Position numbers and translations under genes: made by a program. A stretch of DNA of 64,000 nt from JAGVGT01 sp963807225 (GTDB taxonomy: Bacteria; Desulfobacterota; Desulfobulbia; Desulfobulbales; JAGXFP01), in NCBI GenBank assembly GCA_963807225.1, contig CAWEAD010000007.1:186001-250000 (forward strand). The letters run 5' to 3'. Shown here piece after piece: positions 42,975 through 51,806 of the stretch (positions are counted from its first letter, which is position 1; every line of letters starts with the position of its first letter). The notes beneath the pieces were generated by a model that searched no databases, had not been told where the DNA came from, and was given only the letters and a program-made list of their open reading frames with translations.

Positions 42975-43502
42975 ATGGCAACCATACTTCTGGTAGACGA
43001 CGAAGAACATTTCCGCGACCGCCTGAGCCGGGCTCTGGCTCGTCGGGGCCATCTGGTTCTGGAGGCGGAGGACTACAACTCGGCCATTGAACTACTGAAG
43101 AAGGAGGAGCCCGAACTGGCCGTGGTCGATCTGCGGATGCCGGGCCCCTCGGGCCTGGAATTAGTCCGGGACGCCATGACGCTCCGGCCGGGATTGCGCA
43201 TCGTGGTCTTAACCGGCTACGGAAGTATCGCCACCGCCACCGAGGCAATCCGGCTTGGGGCGGTAAATTACCTACCCAAACCGGCCGATGCCGAGGAAAT
43301 TCTGGCCGCCTTCAACCGGCAGCCACCAGCCCGCGAACAACCGGAAGATTTTTCTACCCCCTCCCTGGCCCGAGCCGAATGGGAGCACATCAATCGGGTC
43401 CTGACCGACTGCGGTGGCAACATCAGTGAGGCCGCCAAGCGCCTGCAACTGCACCGGCGTACCCTGCAACGCAAGCTGCTGAAATTTCCTCCGTTGGATT
43501 GA
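42975..43502 (+). CDS. regA: RegA/PrrA/ActR-type response regulator
   Basis: A 175-residue two-domain regulator: receiver with Asp in ELAVVDLRMPG and a C-terminal Fis-like HTH, AEWEHINRVLTDCGGNISEA then AKRLQLHRRTLQRKL, the characteristic RegA/ActR ending. In proteobacteria RegA controls respiration, nitrogen metabolism and redox balance. It is directly downstream of its kinase. Targets here are unknown, but the adjoining nosL and octahaem cytochrome are reasonable candidates. Confidence 0.92.
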   Translation: MATILLVDDEEHFRDRLSRALARRGHLVLEAEDYNSAIELLKKEEPELAVVDLRMPGPSGLELVRDAMTLRPGLRIVVLTGYGSIATATEAIRLGAVNYLPKPADAEEILAAFNRQPPAREQPEDFSTPSLARAEWEHINRVLTDCGGNISEAAKRLQLHRRTLQRKLLKFPPLD

Positions 43503-43769
43503 CAGTTTGTCGGGAGGGCACCGCTGGTTAATCGTGCCCGTGCGCCGGGATATCCGGAATATACCCGTGAGCACAAAAAAACGGGCCCAACGTAACCGGG
43601 CCGAGGCGGAATCGAGGAAGGAGGGGAATAGTTAACGATTTGATCAGCAACCCTACCGCGGCTTTTGCCGGTTGGCATTAAGGCTCATGTTTAAGGAACG
43701 CCTCCAAGGAGCGGGGCCGAAAGATTTTCCGCGGCGAAACCCTCAGATCTCCAACCGTGATCCGGAGCT

Positions 43770-44186
43770 CTATTTTTTAATTGTTATCGGCATGTCCTGG
43801 ATACCGGCATAGAAAACTATTATCTCCGCCGGCACATTGCCTTCATTCTTTCCATAATGCCACTTGTTAACCACCTCAACGATCGGATCTCCAGCCTTCA
43901 GATGTAATGTCTTATCGTCTTCCGTCACTACCGTCAGCTCTCCTTTCAACAGTACACCGGCATTTATCTCTGGATGTATATGAAGCGGCAAATCTGTTTT
44001 CGGGGGAATCGTGATTTTCAGGATCGTCACCTCAGGTTTGCCTTTTGCATACTCCGGCAATGCGTTTCCGTCCCAACTTGAACTAGTTTTGGCCAGCACC
44101 TCAACGTTGATAGAATTGGCATCTAGAGCCCAGACATTACCGGCCAGCACCAGTACAATACATATCCCGCGCAAAACTGTTTTCAT
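43770..44186 (-). CDS. Exported single-domain cupin protein
   Basis: A 138-residue protein with signal peptide (KTVLRGICIVLVLAGNVWA). The cupin core is visible: PLHIHPEINAGVLLKGELTV gives the two metal histidines and glutamate of motif 1, and WHYGKNEGNVPAEIIVFY is motif 2. Similar secreted cupins are of unknown role. The coding sequence is more AT-rich than its neighbours, as are the next gene and the transposase remnant, suggesting acquired DNA. It is followed by a 267-bp gap before the convergent regulator. Confidence 0.82.
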   Translation of the reverse strand: MKTVLRGICIVLVLAGNVWALDANSINVEVLAKTSSSWDGNALPEYAKGKPEVTILKITIPPKTDLPLHIHPEINAGVLLKGELTVVTEDDKTLHLKAGDPIVEVVNKWHYGKNEGNVPAEIIVFYAGIQDMPITIKK

Positions 44187-44262
44187 ATCTCCCCCCTTTT
44201 ATACATAATGCCCCAGCCGTGACTCATGGTGCCGCCCGGAATCAAGCGACATGCCAGTGTCC

Positions 44263-44700
44263 CTAGACACCGATATCTTCATTCCACAACTCAGGATTAT
44301 TCTCAATAAATGCTTCCATAAGTTGACGGCATTCCGGACTATCGATATTTACCACTTCTACTCCTCGCGATCTTAAATAATCCTCCGGCCCGCAGAAAGT
44401 GCGGTTCTCTCCCATAACCACCTTCGGAATACCATAGAGGAGAATCGCACCACTGCACATGTCACAGGGAGACAACGTCGAGTACAAAGTTGCCCGACGA
44501 TAATCCGATGCGTTCATTCGTCCAGCATTTTCCAGACAATCCATTTCCGCATGCAATATCGGGCTTCCCTTTTGGACACGCCGGTTATGGCCGCGCCCGA
44601 CTATTCGGCCATCAATTACCAGTACCGATCCGATGGGAACCCCACCCTCGGCCAGCCCCTTTTCCGCTTCCTCGATTGAGGCCTCTAAAAATTTATCCAT
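44263..44700 (-). CDS. Cytosine deaminase of the yeast (Fcy1) type, CDA fold
   Basis: A 145-residue zinc deaminase. The active site is LHAEMDCLENAG (zinc His and proton-shuttle Glu) and TLSPCDMCSGAILLYGIPKV (zinc cysteines). The pattern, length and acidic C-terminus (PELWNEDIG) resemble yeast cytosine deaminase Fcy1 more than guanine deaminases or TadA; bacterial members of this group exist. It would convert cytosine to uracil for pyrimidine salvage. Its codon use is more AT-rich than the surrounding genes. The neighbouring cupin is on the same strand, 76 bp downstream. Confidence 0.85.
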   Translation of the reverse strand: MDKFLEASIEEAEKGLAEGGVPIGSVLVIDGRIVGRGHNRRVQKGSPILHAEMDCLENAGRMNASDYRRATLYSTLSPCDMCSGAILLYGIPKVVMGENRTFCGPEDYLRSRGVEVVNIDSPECRQLMEAFIENNPELWNEDIGV

Positions 44701-45039
44701 ACCTGGTCACCACCTAATTTCAAACATCCCGTGATTGCCTATGCTGCCTGATTTAACTATTCAGTTGCCGGAGAAATGACCGCTTGAGCCCAACCCCACG
44801 GCCGCCGGGTGACAAGAAATCGATTTTGCGGCTCTCGCCATTTTATCAGTGCACCGGTTTCCAGCCATTCCCTTACTCATTTGCGCCTGATATTGCCGTT
44901 ACGAGTTGGAAAGCTGTCTGTCGACGTAAAACTCGTCACGATTACAATACCAAATTAAGACCCCTTCAGAGGTCAAAAGATAGCCCTCTGATAAACTGAG
45001 ACGAAAGAGACCATATTACGAGAGGAGGTGCCTGATAAA
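44701..45039. other. AT-richer stretch between cytosine deaminase and transposase remnant
   Basis: About 340 bp with no convincing gene. It should carry the promoter for the deaminase. It is more AT-rich than the chromosome around it and may be the flank of the decayed insertion sequence that follows. Confidence 0.4.
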
Positions 45040-45326
45040 TTGTTCGCTGGAATCGATCCGCATTCAAACAACAATTTCCCGGGATTTAGCGGTGAAGAGG
45101 GGCGGTGCTATTACAAGAAGTGTCTGCCTTATCAGGGCGAAGTCAATCTTGCGGGACTGAGACCATCCGCATTGATCCGGTAGCAATCGAGGGTGAGACG
45201 ACAATCAACTAGTATGGTTGGGAATATCCCGATGGACAAAGACTATCAGTCTTACCCGTTACCCTGCGGTCCAATCGATGCTTAGGCGATGGTTACAATC
45301 CCATGGATCATATAGCTAAATTGACC
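45040..45326 (+). pseudogene. Degenerate N-terminal remnant of an IS110-family transposase
   Basis: After a good ribosome site (AGAGGAGGTGCC) the frame from the TTG at 45040 reads LFAGIDPHSNNNFPG, GEEGRCYYKKCLP and GEVNLAGL, matching the DEDD-type start of IS110 transposases (FAGIDLHSNNN..., EKRLP). It hits a stop at about 45180. The next frame continues the family pattern with DPVAIEGETTIN, an in-frame TAG, then YGWEYPDGQ and GDGYNPMDHIAKL. The aspartate of GID is the first catalytic residue. Frameshifts and stops mean it is inactive, and the C-terminal Tnp20 domain is missing. It lies next to tRNA-Glu. Confidence 0.7.
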
Positions 45327-45327
45327 A

Positions 45328-45362
45328 TAAAAAAGGGCTTACGAGATAACTCGTAAGCCCTT
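45328..45362 (-). terminator. Intrinsic terminator of the tRNA-Glu gene
   Basis: GGGCTTACGAG and CTCGTAAGCCC form a perfect 11-bp stem with a four-base loop, followed on the minus strand by TTTTTTAT. It begins 12 bases past the tRNA 3' end. Confidence 0.9.
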
Positions 45363-45371
45363 GATATTTAC

Positions 45372-45448
45372 TGGTGACCCCTACGGGATTCGAACCCGTG
45401 ATCTTCGGCGTGAGAGGCCAATGTCCTGAACCGCTAGACGAAGGGGCC
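45372..45448 (-). tRNA. tRNA-Glu (anticodon CTC)
   Basis: On the minus strand a full cloverleaf is seen: acceptor GGCCCCT/AGGGGTC (one G-U pair), D arm GTCTAGCGGTTCAGGAC, anticodon stem TTGGC/GCCGA with loop CTCTCAC, T arm ACGGG TTCGAAT CCCGT, and an encoded CCA end. The anticodon CTC reads GAG codons. A strong terminator follows directly. The transposase remnant and AT-rich genes lie on the 3' side. Confidence 0.97.
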
Positions 45449-45506
45449 ATGAAAGAAGTCTGATTTAAATGAAGCGGGGTGGTTTGTCAACCTTTAAGTC
45501 ATTTTT

Positions 45507-46082
45507 CTAAGCCATGACCCGTCGGCCGAATTCCTCGGCCCGGGCCAGACTGTCCTGGTCCTTTTTCATCTCTCCCCGCCGGTCGATGCCGCGCACCAAC
45601 AGCTCGCCGCTGTAGACGAAATCGGCGGCATCGAAAAAGTATTTGGCGGTCAGGATCGCCCCTTCGAAGACCCGCTCGCCCTTCGTGGCGGCCACCGCCA
45701 CCAGGAAACCCTTACGCTCAGGGTTGACCTGCCAGGTTCCCGCTTTCAGAGCCAGACTCTTGCGGCTCCAAAGGGCCTGGCCGCGGTCGATTACCGCCTT
45801 GAGCTGGGCGGTTATGGCGTAGAAGTAGATCGGCGAAGCCAGAATCAGCCGCCGGGCCTTGGTAATCTTGTCATAGATATCGGTCATCTCGTCCTTGACT
45901 ACACAGTGGCCGGTCTTGTCGCAACCGCCGCAGCCGATGCAGGGAGCAACCTGCCGGTCGGCCACCCGGATGCGCTCCACTCCGCCGCCGGCCGCGCCGA
46001 TGCCTCGAACAACTGCGTCGGTCAGTATTTCGGTGTTGCCGCCTTTTCTGGGGCTGCCTTCCAGAATCAGAACTTCATGCAT
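45507..46082 (-). CDS. Flavodoxin-fold iron-sulfur flavoprotein (NADPH-dependent FMN reductase family)
   Basis: A 191-residue protein. The FMN phosphate loop is LEGSPRKGGNTEIL at the start; ASPIYFYAITAQLKAVIDR is the second flavin-binding segment. A compact cysteine cluster, APCIGCGGCDKTGHCVV (about residues 47-63), matches the 4Fe-4S site of iron-sulfur flavoproteins of anaerobes. These act in electron transfer or oxidative-stress defence; the electron donor is unknown. It lies 59 bp upstream of the tRNA-Glu gene on the same strand and 68 bp downstream of malQ. Confidence 0.9.
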   Translation of the reverse strand: MHEVLILEGSPRKGGNTEILTDAVVRGIGAAGGGVERIRVADRQVAPCIGCGGCDKTGHCVVKDEMTDIYDKITKARRLILASPIYFYAITAQLKAVIDRGQALWSRKSLALKAGTWQVNPERKGFLVAVAATKGERVFEGAILTAKYFFDAADFVYSGELLVRGIDRRGEMKKDQDSLARAEEFGRRVMA

Positions 46083-46150
46083 TGCTTTTCTCCCTGAATC
46101 CTCCGGATCTCTTCATGCCGAACCCATCTTGCCGAAGCAGGGTCTCTAAC

Positions 46151-47677
46151 TTATGTTTCGCGGTTGGCATTTCCGGTCCGATTGTAAAATATTGTTTCCT
46201 CCTGGAGCCAGGCCGCCGCCTCATCGGTCAGGAAACGGGCAGCGCACCGCCAGCGCCAGTTGCCTTCGCTGGTGCCCGGAGTGTTCATGCGGCAGTCTCC
46301 GCCGAAGCCCAGAATATCCTGCAGGGGAAAGATCGCCAACACCGCTACCGAAGATAGGGCCAGGCGTATCAGGTCACGGCTGATCTCCCGGCCATCCGTC
46401 CCTAGATAACGCCGGACCAGATCTCGAACCGGTTCGGACAACTCCTCCCCCATGAACCAGCCCAGAGTGGTATTGTTGTCATGGGTGCCGGTGTAGACCA
46501 CGGTGTTGGTTGAGGAGAAATTGTGAGGCAGATACCCGTTTTTCTCATCGAAATCGAAAGCGAACTGCAGCACCCGCATGCCCGGCAACCCCACCTTGCG
46601 ACGCAATTCGGTTACTCCAGGGGTGAGAAGACCAAGATCTTCGGCGATAATCGGCAAATCTCCCAGGCGCTGGTGCATGGCTTCGAAGAAATCCAGGCCC
46701 GGACCGGCAACCCAACGGCCGTTCTCGGCGGTTTCTTCGCTGGCCTCGATTTCCCAGAGGGAGTCAAAAGCACGAAAATGATCGATCCGGCAGAGGTCGA
46801 CCATCTCCAGTAAGCAGCCGAGACGTTCACCCCACCAGGAATAGAGCGGCTGGTTGGCCTGTCCGTCCTGAGCGCGCCAGCGATAGAGCGGGTTGCCCCA
46901 ACGTTGCCCGGTGGCACTGAAATAGTCCGGGGGCACCCCGGCCACATGGGTGGGCATCAAGGTCTCCGGATCCAATCGAAAATTCTCCGGATGGGACCAG
47001 ACATCGGCACTGTCATGACCCACATAAATCGGCAAGTCGCCGATCAACTTCACTCCCTGCTCCAGGGCATACCGGCGGAGCGATGTCCATTGCCGGGCGA
47101 ATTGAAACTGCAGGAAGCGGTGGTAATCGAAGCCGAGCGCCAACTCATCTCGCATCCGGGCCAAGGCTGCGGGCTCACGTCGGGCCAACTCTGCCGGCCA
47201 CCTGAACCAGGGCTCTTCCTGGTAGCGGTCGCGCAAGGCCATGAACAGACAATAATCGTCGAGCCACTTGGTTTTGGCGCAGAAACCGTCGAATTCGTCC
47301 GATTTACCGGTCCTGAATTCCCGGGCCGCCACCGCCAGGAGCGGCTCCCGGTAGGCGCTCACCGCATGGTAATCGACCTGATATTCGGAAAAATCCGGGA
47401 CCTCGTGCAACAGACCCGGCGACAGCAAGCCTTGATCGGCAAGATCGACGAGATCGATAAACAGAGGATTACCGGCGAAGGCCGAATAGGACATATAAGG
47501 CGAATTGCCGAAAAATTCACGGCTTGGCCCCAAGGGCAGGATCTGCCAGTAGGATTGGGCCGCCGAGGCCAGAAAATCGGTGAATTGTCGAGCTCCCGCC
47601 CCCAGATCGCCGATGCCGAAACGGCCGGGCAAGGAAGAAATATGTAGAACAACCCCGGAGGCTCTTGGCAGATTCAT
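46151..47677 (-). CDS. malQ: 4-alpha-glucanotransferase (amylomaltase)
   Basis: A 508-residue GH77 enzyme that transfers alpha-1,4-glucan segments during glycogen or maltodextrin metabolism. Signatures are SGVVLHISSLPGRFGIGDLG at the start, KLIGDLPIYVGHDSADVW, the nucleophile region RIDHFRAFDSLWEIE, the acid/base IIAEDLGLLTPGV and VVYTGTHDNNTTLGWF. All catalytic residues appear present. Its start is about 260 bp from the divergent sigma factor gene. No other glycogen gene is in the window. Confidence 0.96.
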   Translation of the reverse strand: MNLPRASGVVLHISSLPGRFGIGDLGAGARQFTDFLASAAQSYWQILPLGPSREFFGNSPYMSYSAFAGNPLFIDLVDLADQGLLSPGLLHEVPDFSEYQVDYHAVSAYREPLLAVAAREFRTGKSDEFDGFCAKTKWLDDYCLFMALRDRYQEEPWFRWPAELARREPAALARMRDELALGFDYHRFLQFQFARQWTSLRRYALEQGVKLIGDLPIYVGHDSADVWSHPENFRLDPETLMPTHVAGVPPDYFSATGQRWGNPLYRWRAQDGQANQPLYSWWGERLGCLLEMVDLCRIDHFRAFDSLWEIEASEETAENGRWVAGPGLDFFEAMHQRLGDLPIIAEDLGLLTPGVTELRRKVGLPGMRVLQFAFDFDEKNGYLPHNFSSTNTVVYTGTHDNNTTLGWFMGEELSEPVRDLVRRYLGTDGREISRDLIRLALSSVAVLAIFPLQDILGFGGDCRMNTPGTSEGNWRWRCAARFLTDEAAAWLQEETIFYNRTGNANRET

Positions 47678-47853
47678 TGGTAATCCTTAAAATAATGGAT
47701 AATGGAAACTGGATAATTATATAACGACAGTAGCTAATTAGCCACTATCAATAAGTTTGCCGGCTGAGCCCGGAAAGGCTGACAGCGGCAAAGGAAAGAG
47801 GATGGGACGGGATCTTGATTAAACAAGAAATTGCCAAATAACCAATATTGCTC

Positions 47854-47882
47854 TTGCCTTAAATAACTCTAGATACTATTAT
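47854..47882 (+). promoter_or_regulatory. Sigma-70-type promoter of the rpoD-like gene
   Basis: TTGCCT at 47854-47859 and TATTAT at 47877-47882 are separated by 17 bases in an AT-rich region. It predicts a leader of about 50 bases to the GTG start at 47942. Confidence 0.55.
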
Positions 47883-47941
47883 GTAGAGTTCTTGCGAAAA
47901 AATCCGTCCCCCTTACAACAGCTTCAAGGAGCAACCTGACA

Positions 47942-49279
47942 GTGTCGGCTGAAATCAAAGAAAGACTGTTAGAGATCGGCAAGAGCGAAGGTTACATTTC
48001 CATTTCCTTTCTCAACGATCTCATCCCCGAAGACAAGGGCCCGGAGTTTATCGACGAAATTTTCGAATTTCTGGCCAAAAACAAAATCGAGATCATCAGC
48101 CAGGAAGAACTGGAAGAGAAAAAGGCCGAGGAGTCCGATTCCGAAAATCCGGAGGCCGATTTCGAGTCGTCGATTCCCGGAGAAGACACCTTGGAGCCGG
48201 TAAGTTCGGCCAAGGATGACGAGTCCGGCGAAATCGAGGAAACCACCACTACCTATCTGCGGGAAATGGGTCAGTTTGAATTGCTCACCCCCAGCGAGGA
48301 AGAAAAATACAGCAAGGCTATCCGTCAGGGATTCGACGCCATCATTGGCGCCATCCGTAATGATGCCGACCGGGTGCCGGAAATCGTCGTCCTGATCGAA
48401 CGCATCGCCCTATGGGAAAAACGCGACCCCACGCTTAAGCCCAAGAAACAGCATCTCAACTTTATGACCAACGCCGTCGACAAGTGCTGCGACGAATATC
48501 CGGACACCACCGAACTCAAGGAACTTAATTATAAGATTCAGATGTATACCCGCTCCATCGAGCTGGCCAAGGATGCCATGATCAAGGCCAACCTGCGGCT
48601 GGTGGTTAGTATCGCCAAACGATACATGCACCAGGGGTTGACCCTGGCCGATCTGATTCAGGAGGGCAATCTCGGCCTGATGCGGGCAGTGTTCCGCTTC
48701 GACTACACCAAAGGCAACAAGTTCAGCACTTACGCGAGCTGGTGGATCCGCCAGGCCATTACCCGGGCGATCCTGGACAAGACTAGAACCATCCGCCTAC
48801 CTGTCCACTTTTTGGAGTTACGAAGCCAGTTTTTCAAGGCCTTCTATTCGCTTCTCAAGGAACTGGGCCGCGAACCCACCCCGGCGGAAATCTCCGAGCG
48901 GACCGCCCTGCCCATGGACAAGATCCTGGCCATTCTTGAGGCTTCCCGGGAACCCATTTCCCTTGAAACTCCGGTGGGCGACGACGACAGTACCCTGGGC
49001 GATTTCCTGGAAAACCAGGAATCGATTTCTCCTTACGAGGCCGTCAAGAACAAGGAGTTGGCCGACCGGGTCACCGGAATCCTCGCCACCCTTAGCCCTC
49101 GCGAAGAGAAAATTATCCGCTTGCGTTTCGGGATCGGTGAAAACGCCGAATATACCCTGGAAGAGATCGGCAAACGCTTCAACGTTTCCCGGGAACGGAT
49201 CAGGCAGATCGAGAAAAAGGCCTTAAACCGCCTACGCCATTCAAGCCGGCGGGAAAAACTCAAAAATTTTATTGATTGA
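47942..49279 (+). CDS. rpoD: RpoD/SigA-type RNA polymerase sigma factor
   Basis: A 445-residue group 1/2 sigma factor starting at GTG 47942 after AAGGAG. Region 1.1-like helices occupy residues 1-60, then an acidic spacer, region 1.2 (TTTYLREMGQFELLTPSEEE), regions 2.1-2.4 (LRLVVSIAKRYMHQGLTLAD, LIQEGNLGLMRAVFRFDYTK, STYASWWIRQAITRAI), 3 and 4.2 (YTLEEIGKRFNVSRERIRQI). It is shorter than typical proteobacterial RpoD (about 600) because the non-conserved insert between 1.2 and 2.1 is only about 90 residues. dnaG, often beside rpoD, is absent, so it may be a second RpoD-like factor. The stop overlaps the comEC start. Confidence 0.92.
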   Translation: MSAEIKERLLEIGKSEGYISISFLNDLIPEDKGPEFIDEIFEFLAKNKIEIISQEELEEKKAEESDSENPEADFESSIPGEDTLEPVSSAKDDESGEIEETTTTYLREMGQFELLTPSEEEKYSKAIRQGFDAIIGAIRNDADRVPEIVVLIERIALWEKRDPTLKPKKQHLNFMTNAVDKCCDEYPDTTELKELNYKIQMYTRSIELAKDAMIKANLRLVVSIAKRYMHQGLTLADLIQEGNLGLMRAVFRFDYTKGNKFSTYASWWIRQAITRAILDKTRTIRLPVHFLELRSQFFKAFYSLLKELGREPTPAEISERTALPMDKILAILEASREPISLETPVGDDDSTLGDFLENQESISPYEAVKNKELADRVTGILATLSPREEKIIRLRFGIGENAEYTLEEIGKRFNVSRERIRQIEKKALNRLRHSSRREKLKNFID

Positions 49280-51779
49280 GCCGCCCGCCACCGCCGGCAG
49301 ATTCCATTTGCTGCCGCTAGCGGCAAGCTTTGCCGCCGGGATCGCCCTGGGGCGTTACGGGCCCGAATTACCCTGGCCCTGGATTTGGTTCCTGGCGCTC
49401 CTCAGCCTGGCCCTGCTTAACCAACTGTCTCACAGCCGCCATTCCGGGCGGCTTTCTCCAATGCTGTTCTGGCTGCTTTTCGGCTTGGCCGGCCTGCTCC
49501 GCTTCACCACCCTGCCGGTAACGGAAATCCCGCTCAGTTTACTCTCACAACTCGACTCAGGCCGGGATGTGGTGATTTCCGGACGGTTGGACCTCCCCCC
49601 AGCCTTCGATGGTCACCGGGCAAAAATCCTGGTTACTGCCGACCAGCACTGGCAGGAGAACGGCATCATCGCCGATCTTAATCTGCCGATTCTCCTGAGT
49701 ATGCCGTTCGCACCTTCCACCGCCCTGGCACCCGGTGACCGGATCTTGTTGCGGACTTCGCTGCACCGTCCAGCCCCACCCGGCAACCCGGGAACCTTTG
49801 ATTATCGCCGCTACCTCGCCGACCGCTCCATCCTGGTTACCGGTTTTCTGCGCTCGCCGGCCGACCTGACTGTAATCCACGAACCAGAGTCGTCGGCCGC
49901 CCTGCCGGCCAATCTATTCTTCCGGGTCCAGCGCTGGCGCCAGAAAATTAATCGTTTCATTGCCGGGAGCGGCTTGGCGCCCGATAATATCGGTCTTTAC
50001 CAGGCTCTGCTCACCGGCGACCGAAGCCTGCTGCCCCGGAAAGTGACGGAGAAATTCAAAAACTCCGGCACCTTTCACCTGCTGGCCATTTCCGGCATGC
50101 ACCTGGCCCTCCTGGCCCTGCTCAGCGGCATGCTCATCAATCTGCTGCTCCGGCGCTGGGACACCCTGCTGGTCAATTTTTCCTGCCGGAAAATCACCGC
50201 CGCCCTGGTGCTCGCGATTCTCTGCCTGTACGCAATCATGGCCGGCCTGCAACCACCGGTGGTGCGGGCCCTGATCATGGCCGCAGTTTTTATCGCGGCC
50301 TTGTTGCTCGATCGTCCAACCTGGCCGGGCAACAGTCTGGGCTTGGCTGCCCTGTTGACTCTGGCCTGGCAACCAACCGCCCTCTTCCAAGCCTCATTCC
50401 AGCTTTCTTATCTGGCGGTTGCCGGCATCTTGGCCTTTGCTCAGGGATTTCCCGGACTGTTTTCCGCGCCTCGGCCCGACGCCAAGCCACTGACCAGAAT
50501 GCGCCACTGGATCACCGGCGGACTGGCTGTTTCCACTGCCGCCGTGATTGCCATCGCCCCAATGACCGCCTTTCATTTCGGCCAAGTCACCCTGCTCAGT
50601 CCGGTCAGCACCCTGCTGGTTGCGCCTTTTCTCTGCTTCTGGACCTTGCCCCTGGGTCTAGCCGGGGTTTTGGCCTCGGGTATTTTTCCCGCCGCCGCCA
50701 AACTCCTATTGCAGACTGGCGCCCTGGGTCTGTCCGCGGCCCAGAGCCTGGCCGCCAGTCTCTCTACACTGCCTCTGGCTTCCTGGAAAACCGCCCCTCC
50801 TCCCCTGATCCTCTTTCCGCTCTACTACGCCGTGCTGGCAATTTTCCTCTTCGGACGGCGCCAAAAGGTGCTCGGCTGGGTTGCCCTACCAGTACTGATC
50901 TCGATCATCGGCCTGGCCATCTATTACCCGGGCCGCCCCCACCACGCTTCACTGACCAGCGCCACCTTCCTCGATGTCGGCCAGGGCGCCGCGACCCTGC
51001 TGGAGCTGGCCGAAGGTCAGAGCATTCTGGTGGATGGAGGCAGCATCAGTAACGGCGCCAGTGATTTTGACCTTGGCGAACAGATCATCGCCCCCTTCCT
51101 CCGGTACCGCGGCCTGACCCGACTCGACGCCATAGTGGTCAGTCACGACCATGCCGACCATTACAACGGTTTGCCCTATATCATCGAAAACTTCCGGCCC
51201 CGAACGGTCTGGCTCAACGCCACCGACGATCTCTCCCCCGGACTGGCTCAAATCAAGGCCCTGGCCGAGGGAATAGGCAGCAGCATCCGGGTCCCGACGC
51301 AAGGAGAAATTCTGCTCGAGACCCCAACCTCAAAACTGACCTGCCTCAGTTCTTTTCATTTATCAACCGCGCGATCCGAGCCGGAAAACTCGCGAAGTCT
51401 GGTACTGGAGTTACAAAGCTGGGAGCAGAAGATCATCCTGCCGGGGGACATCATGGCAGAGGAGGGTGAGGAACTGCGCCGGGTCGGGTTGGCCCGTAAC
51501 AGTACGGTACTGCTGGCCCCGCATCACGGCAGCGACAATTCCGCCAGCCTGATCCTGACCCGGGCCTTTCGCCCGGCCTGGGTCGTAGTTTCGGCCGGTC
51601 CCGCTCCAAATGAAAATTTTCCCGGCCCGGAACTCCTGGCCTGGTGTGGAGCCAACCACACCCAACTTCATCAGACCGGGATTAAAGGTGCGATCACTTT
51701 CAATCTTGGTCCGGAGGGTGCTACCTGGCAGAAAATATCCGCCAAGGCCGGAAATGACGAGCGGGCCGGCAGCCTCTGA
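49272..51779 (+). CDS. comEC: DNA internalisation protein ComEC/Rec2
   Basis: An 835-residue inner-membrane protein thought to form the channel for single-stranded DNA uptake. The N-terminus has membrane segments and the DUF4131 region (VVISGRLDLPPAF), the central competence domain includes FHLLAISGMHLALLALLSG and PPVVRALIMAAVFIAALL with about ten helices, and the C-terminus is a metallo-beta-lactamase domain (ATFLDVGQGAATLLELAEGQ, VVSHDHADHYNGLPYI, LAPHHGSDNSAS). The TTG start at 49272 overlaps the sigma-factor stop by eight bases. With pilT close by, natural transformation is plausible but not shown. Confidence 0.93.
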   Translation: MIEPPATAGRFHLLPLAASFAAGIALGRYGPELPWPWIWFLALLSLALLNQLSHSRHSGRLSPMLFWLLFGLAGLLRFTTLPVTEIPLSLLSQLDSGRDVVISGRLDLPPAFDGHRAKILVTADQHWQENGIIADLNLPILLSMPFAPSTALAPGDRILLRTSLHRPAPPGNPGTFDYRRYLADRSILVTGFLRSPADLTVIHEPESSAALPANLFFRVQRWRQKINRFIAGSGLAPDNIGLYQALLTGDRSLLPRKVTEKFKNSGTFHLLAISGMHLALLALLSGMLINLLLRRWDTLLVNFSCRKITAALVLAILCLYAIMAGLQPPVVRALIMAAVFIAALLLDRPTWPGNSLGLAALLTLAWQPTALFQASFQLSYLAVAGILAFAQGFPGLFSAPRPDAKPLTRMRHWITGGLAVSTAAVIAIAPMTAFHFGQVTLLSPVSTLLVAPFLCFWTLPLGLAGVLASGIFPAAAKLLLQTGALGLSAAQSLAASLSTLPLASWKTAPPPLILFPLYYAVLAIFLFGRRQKVLGWVALPVLISIIGLAIYYPGRPHHASLTSATFLDVGQGAATLLELAEGQSILVDGGSISNGASDFDLGEQIIAPFLRYRGLTRLDAIVVSHDHADHYNGLPYIIENFRPRTVWLNATDDLSPGLAQIKALAEGIGSSIRVPTQGEILLETPTSKLTCLSSFHLSTARSEPENSRSLVLELQSWEQKIILPGDIMAEEGEELRRVGLARNSTVLLAPHHGSDNSASLILTRAFRPAWVVVSAGPAPNENFPGPELLAWCGANHTQLHQTGIKGAITFNLGPEGATWQKISAKAGNDERAGSL

Positions 51780-51806
51780 CGGGTCGATCCATCCTGGCCC
51801 TGCCGG

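Noticed and set aside
43574..43602. GC-rich hairpin with a T run on the minus strand
   Set aside because: Only about five base pairs form properly and it lies almost 170 bp past the cupin gene, so support is too weak.
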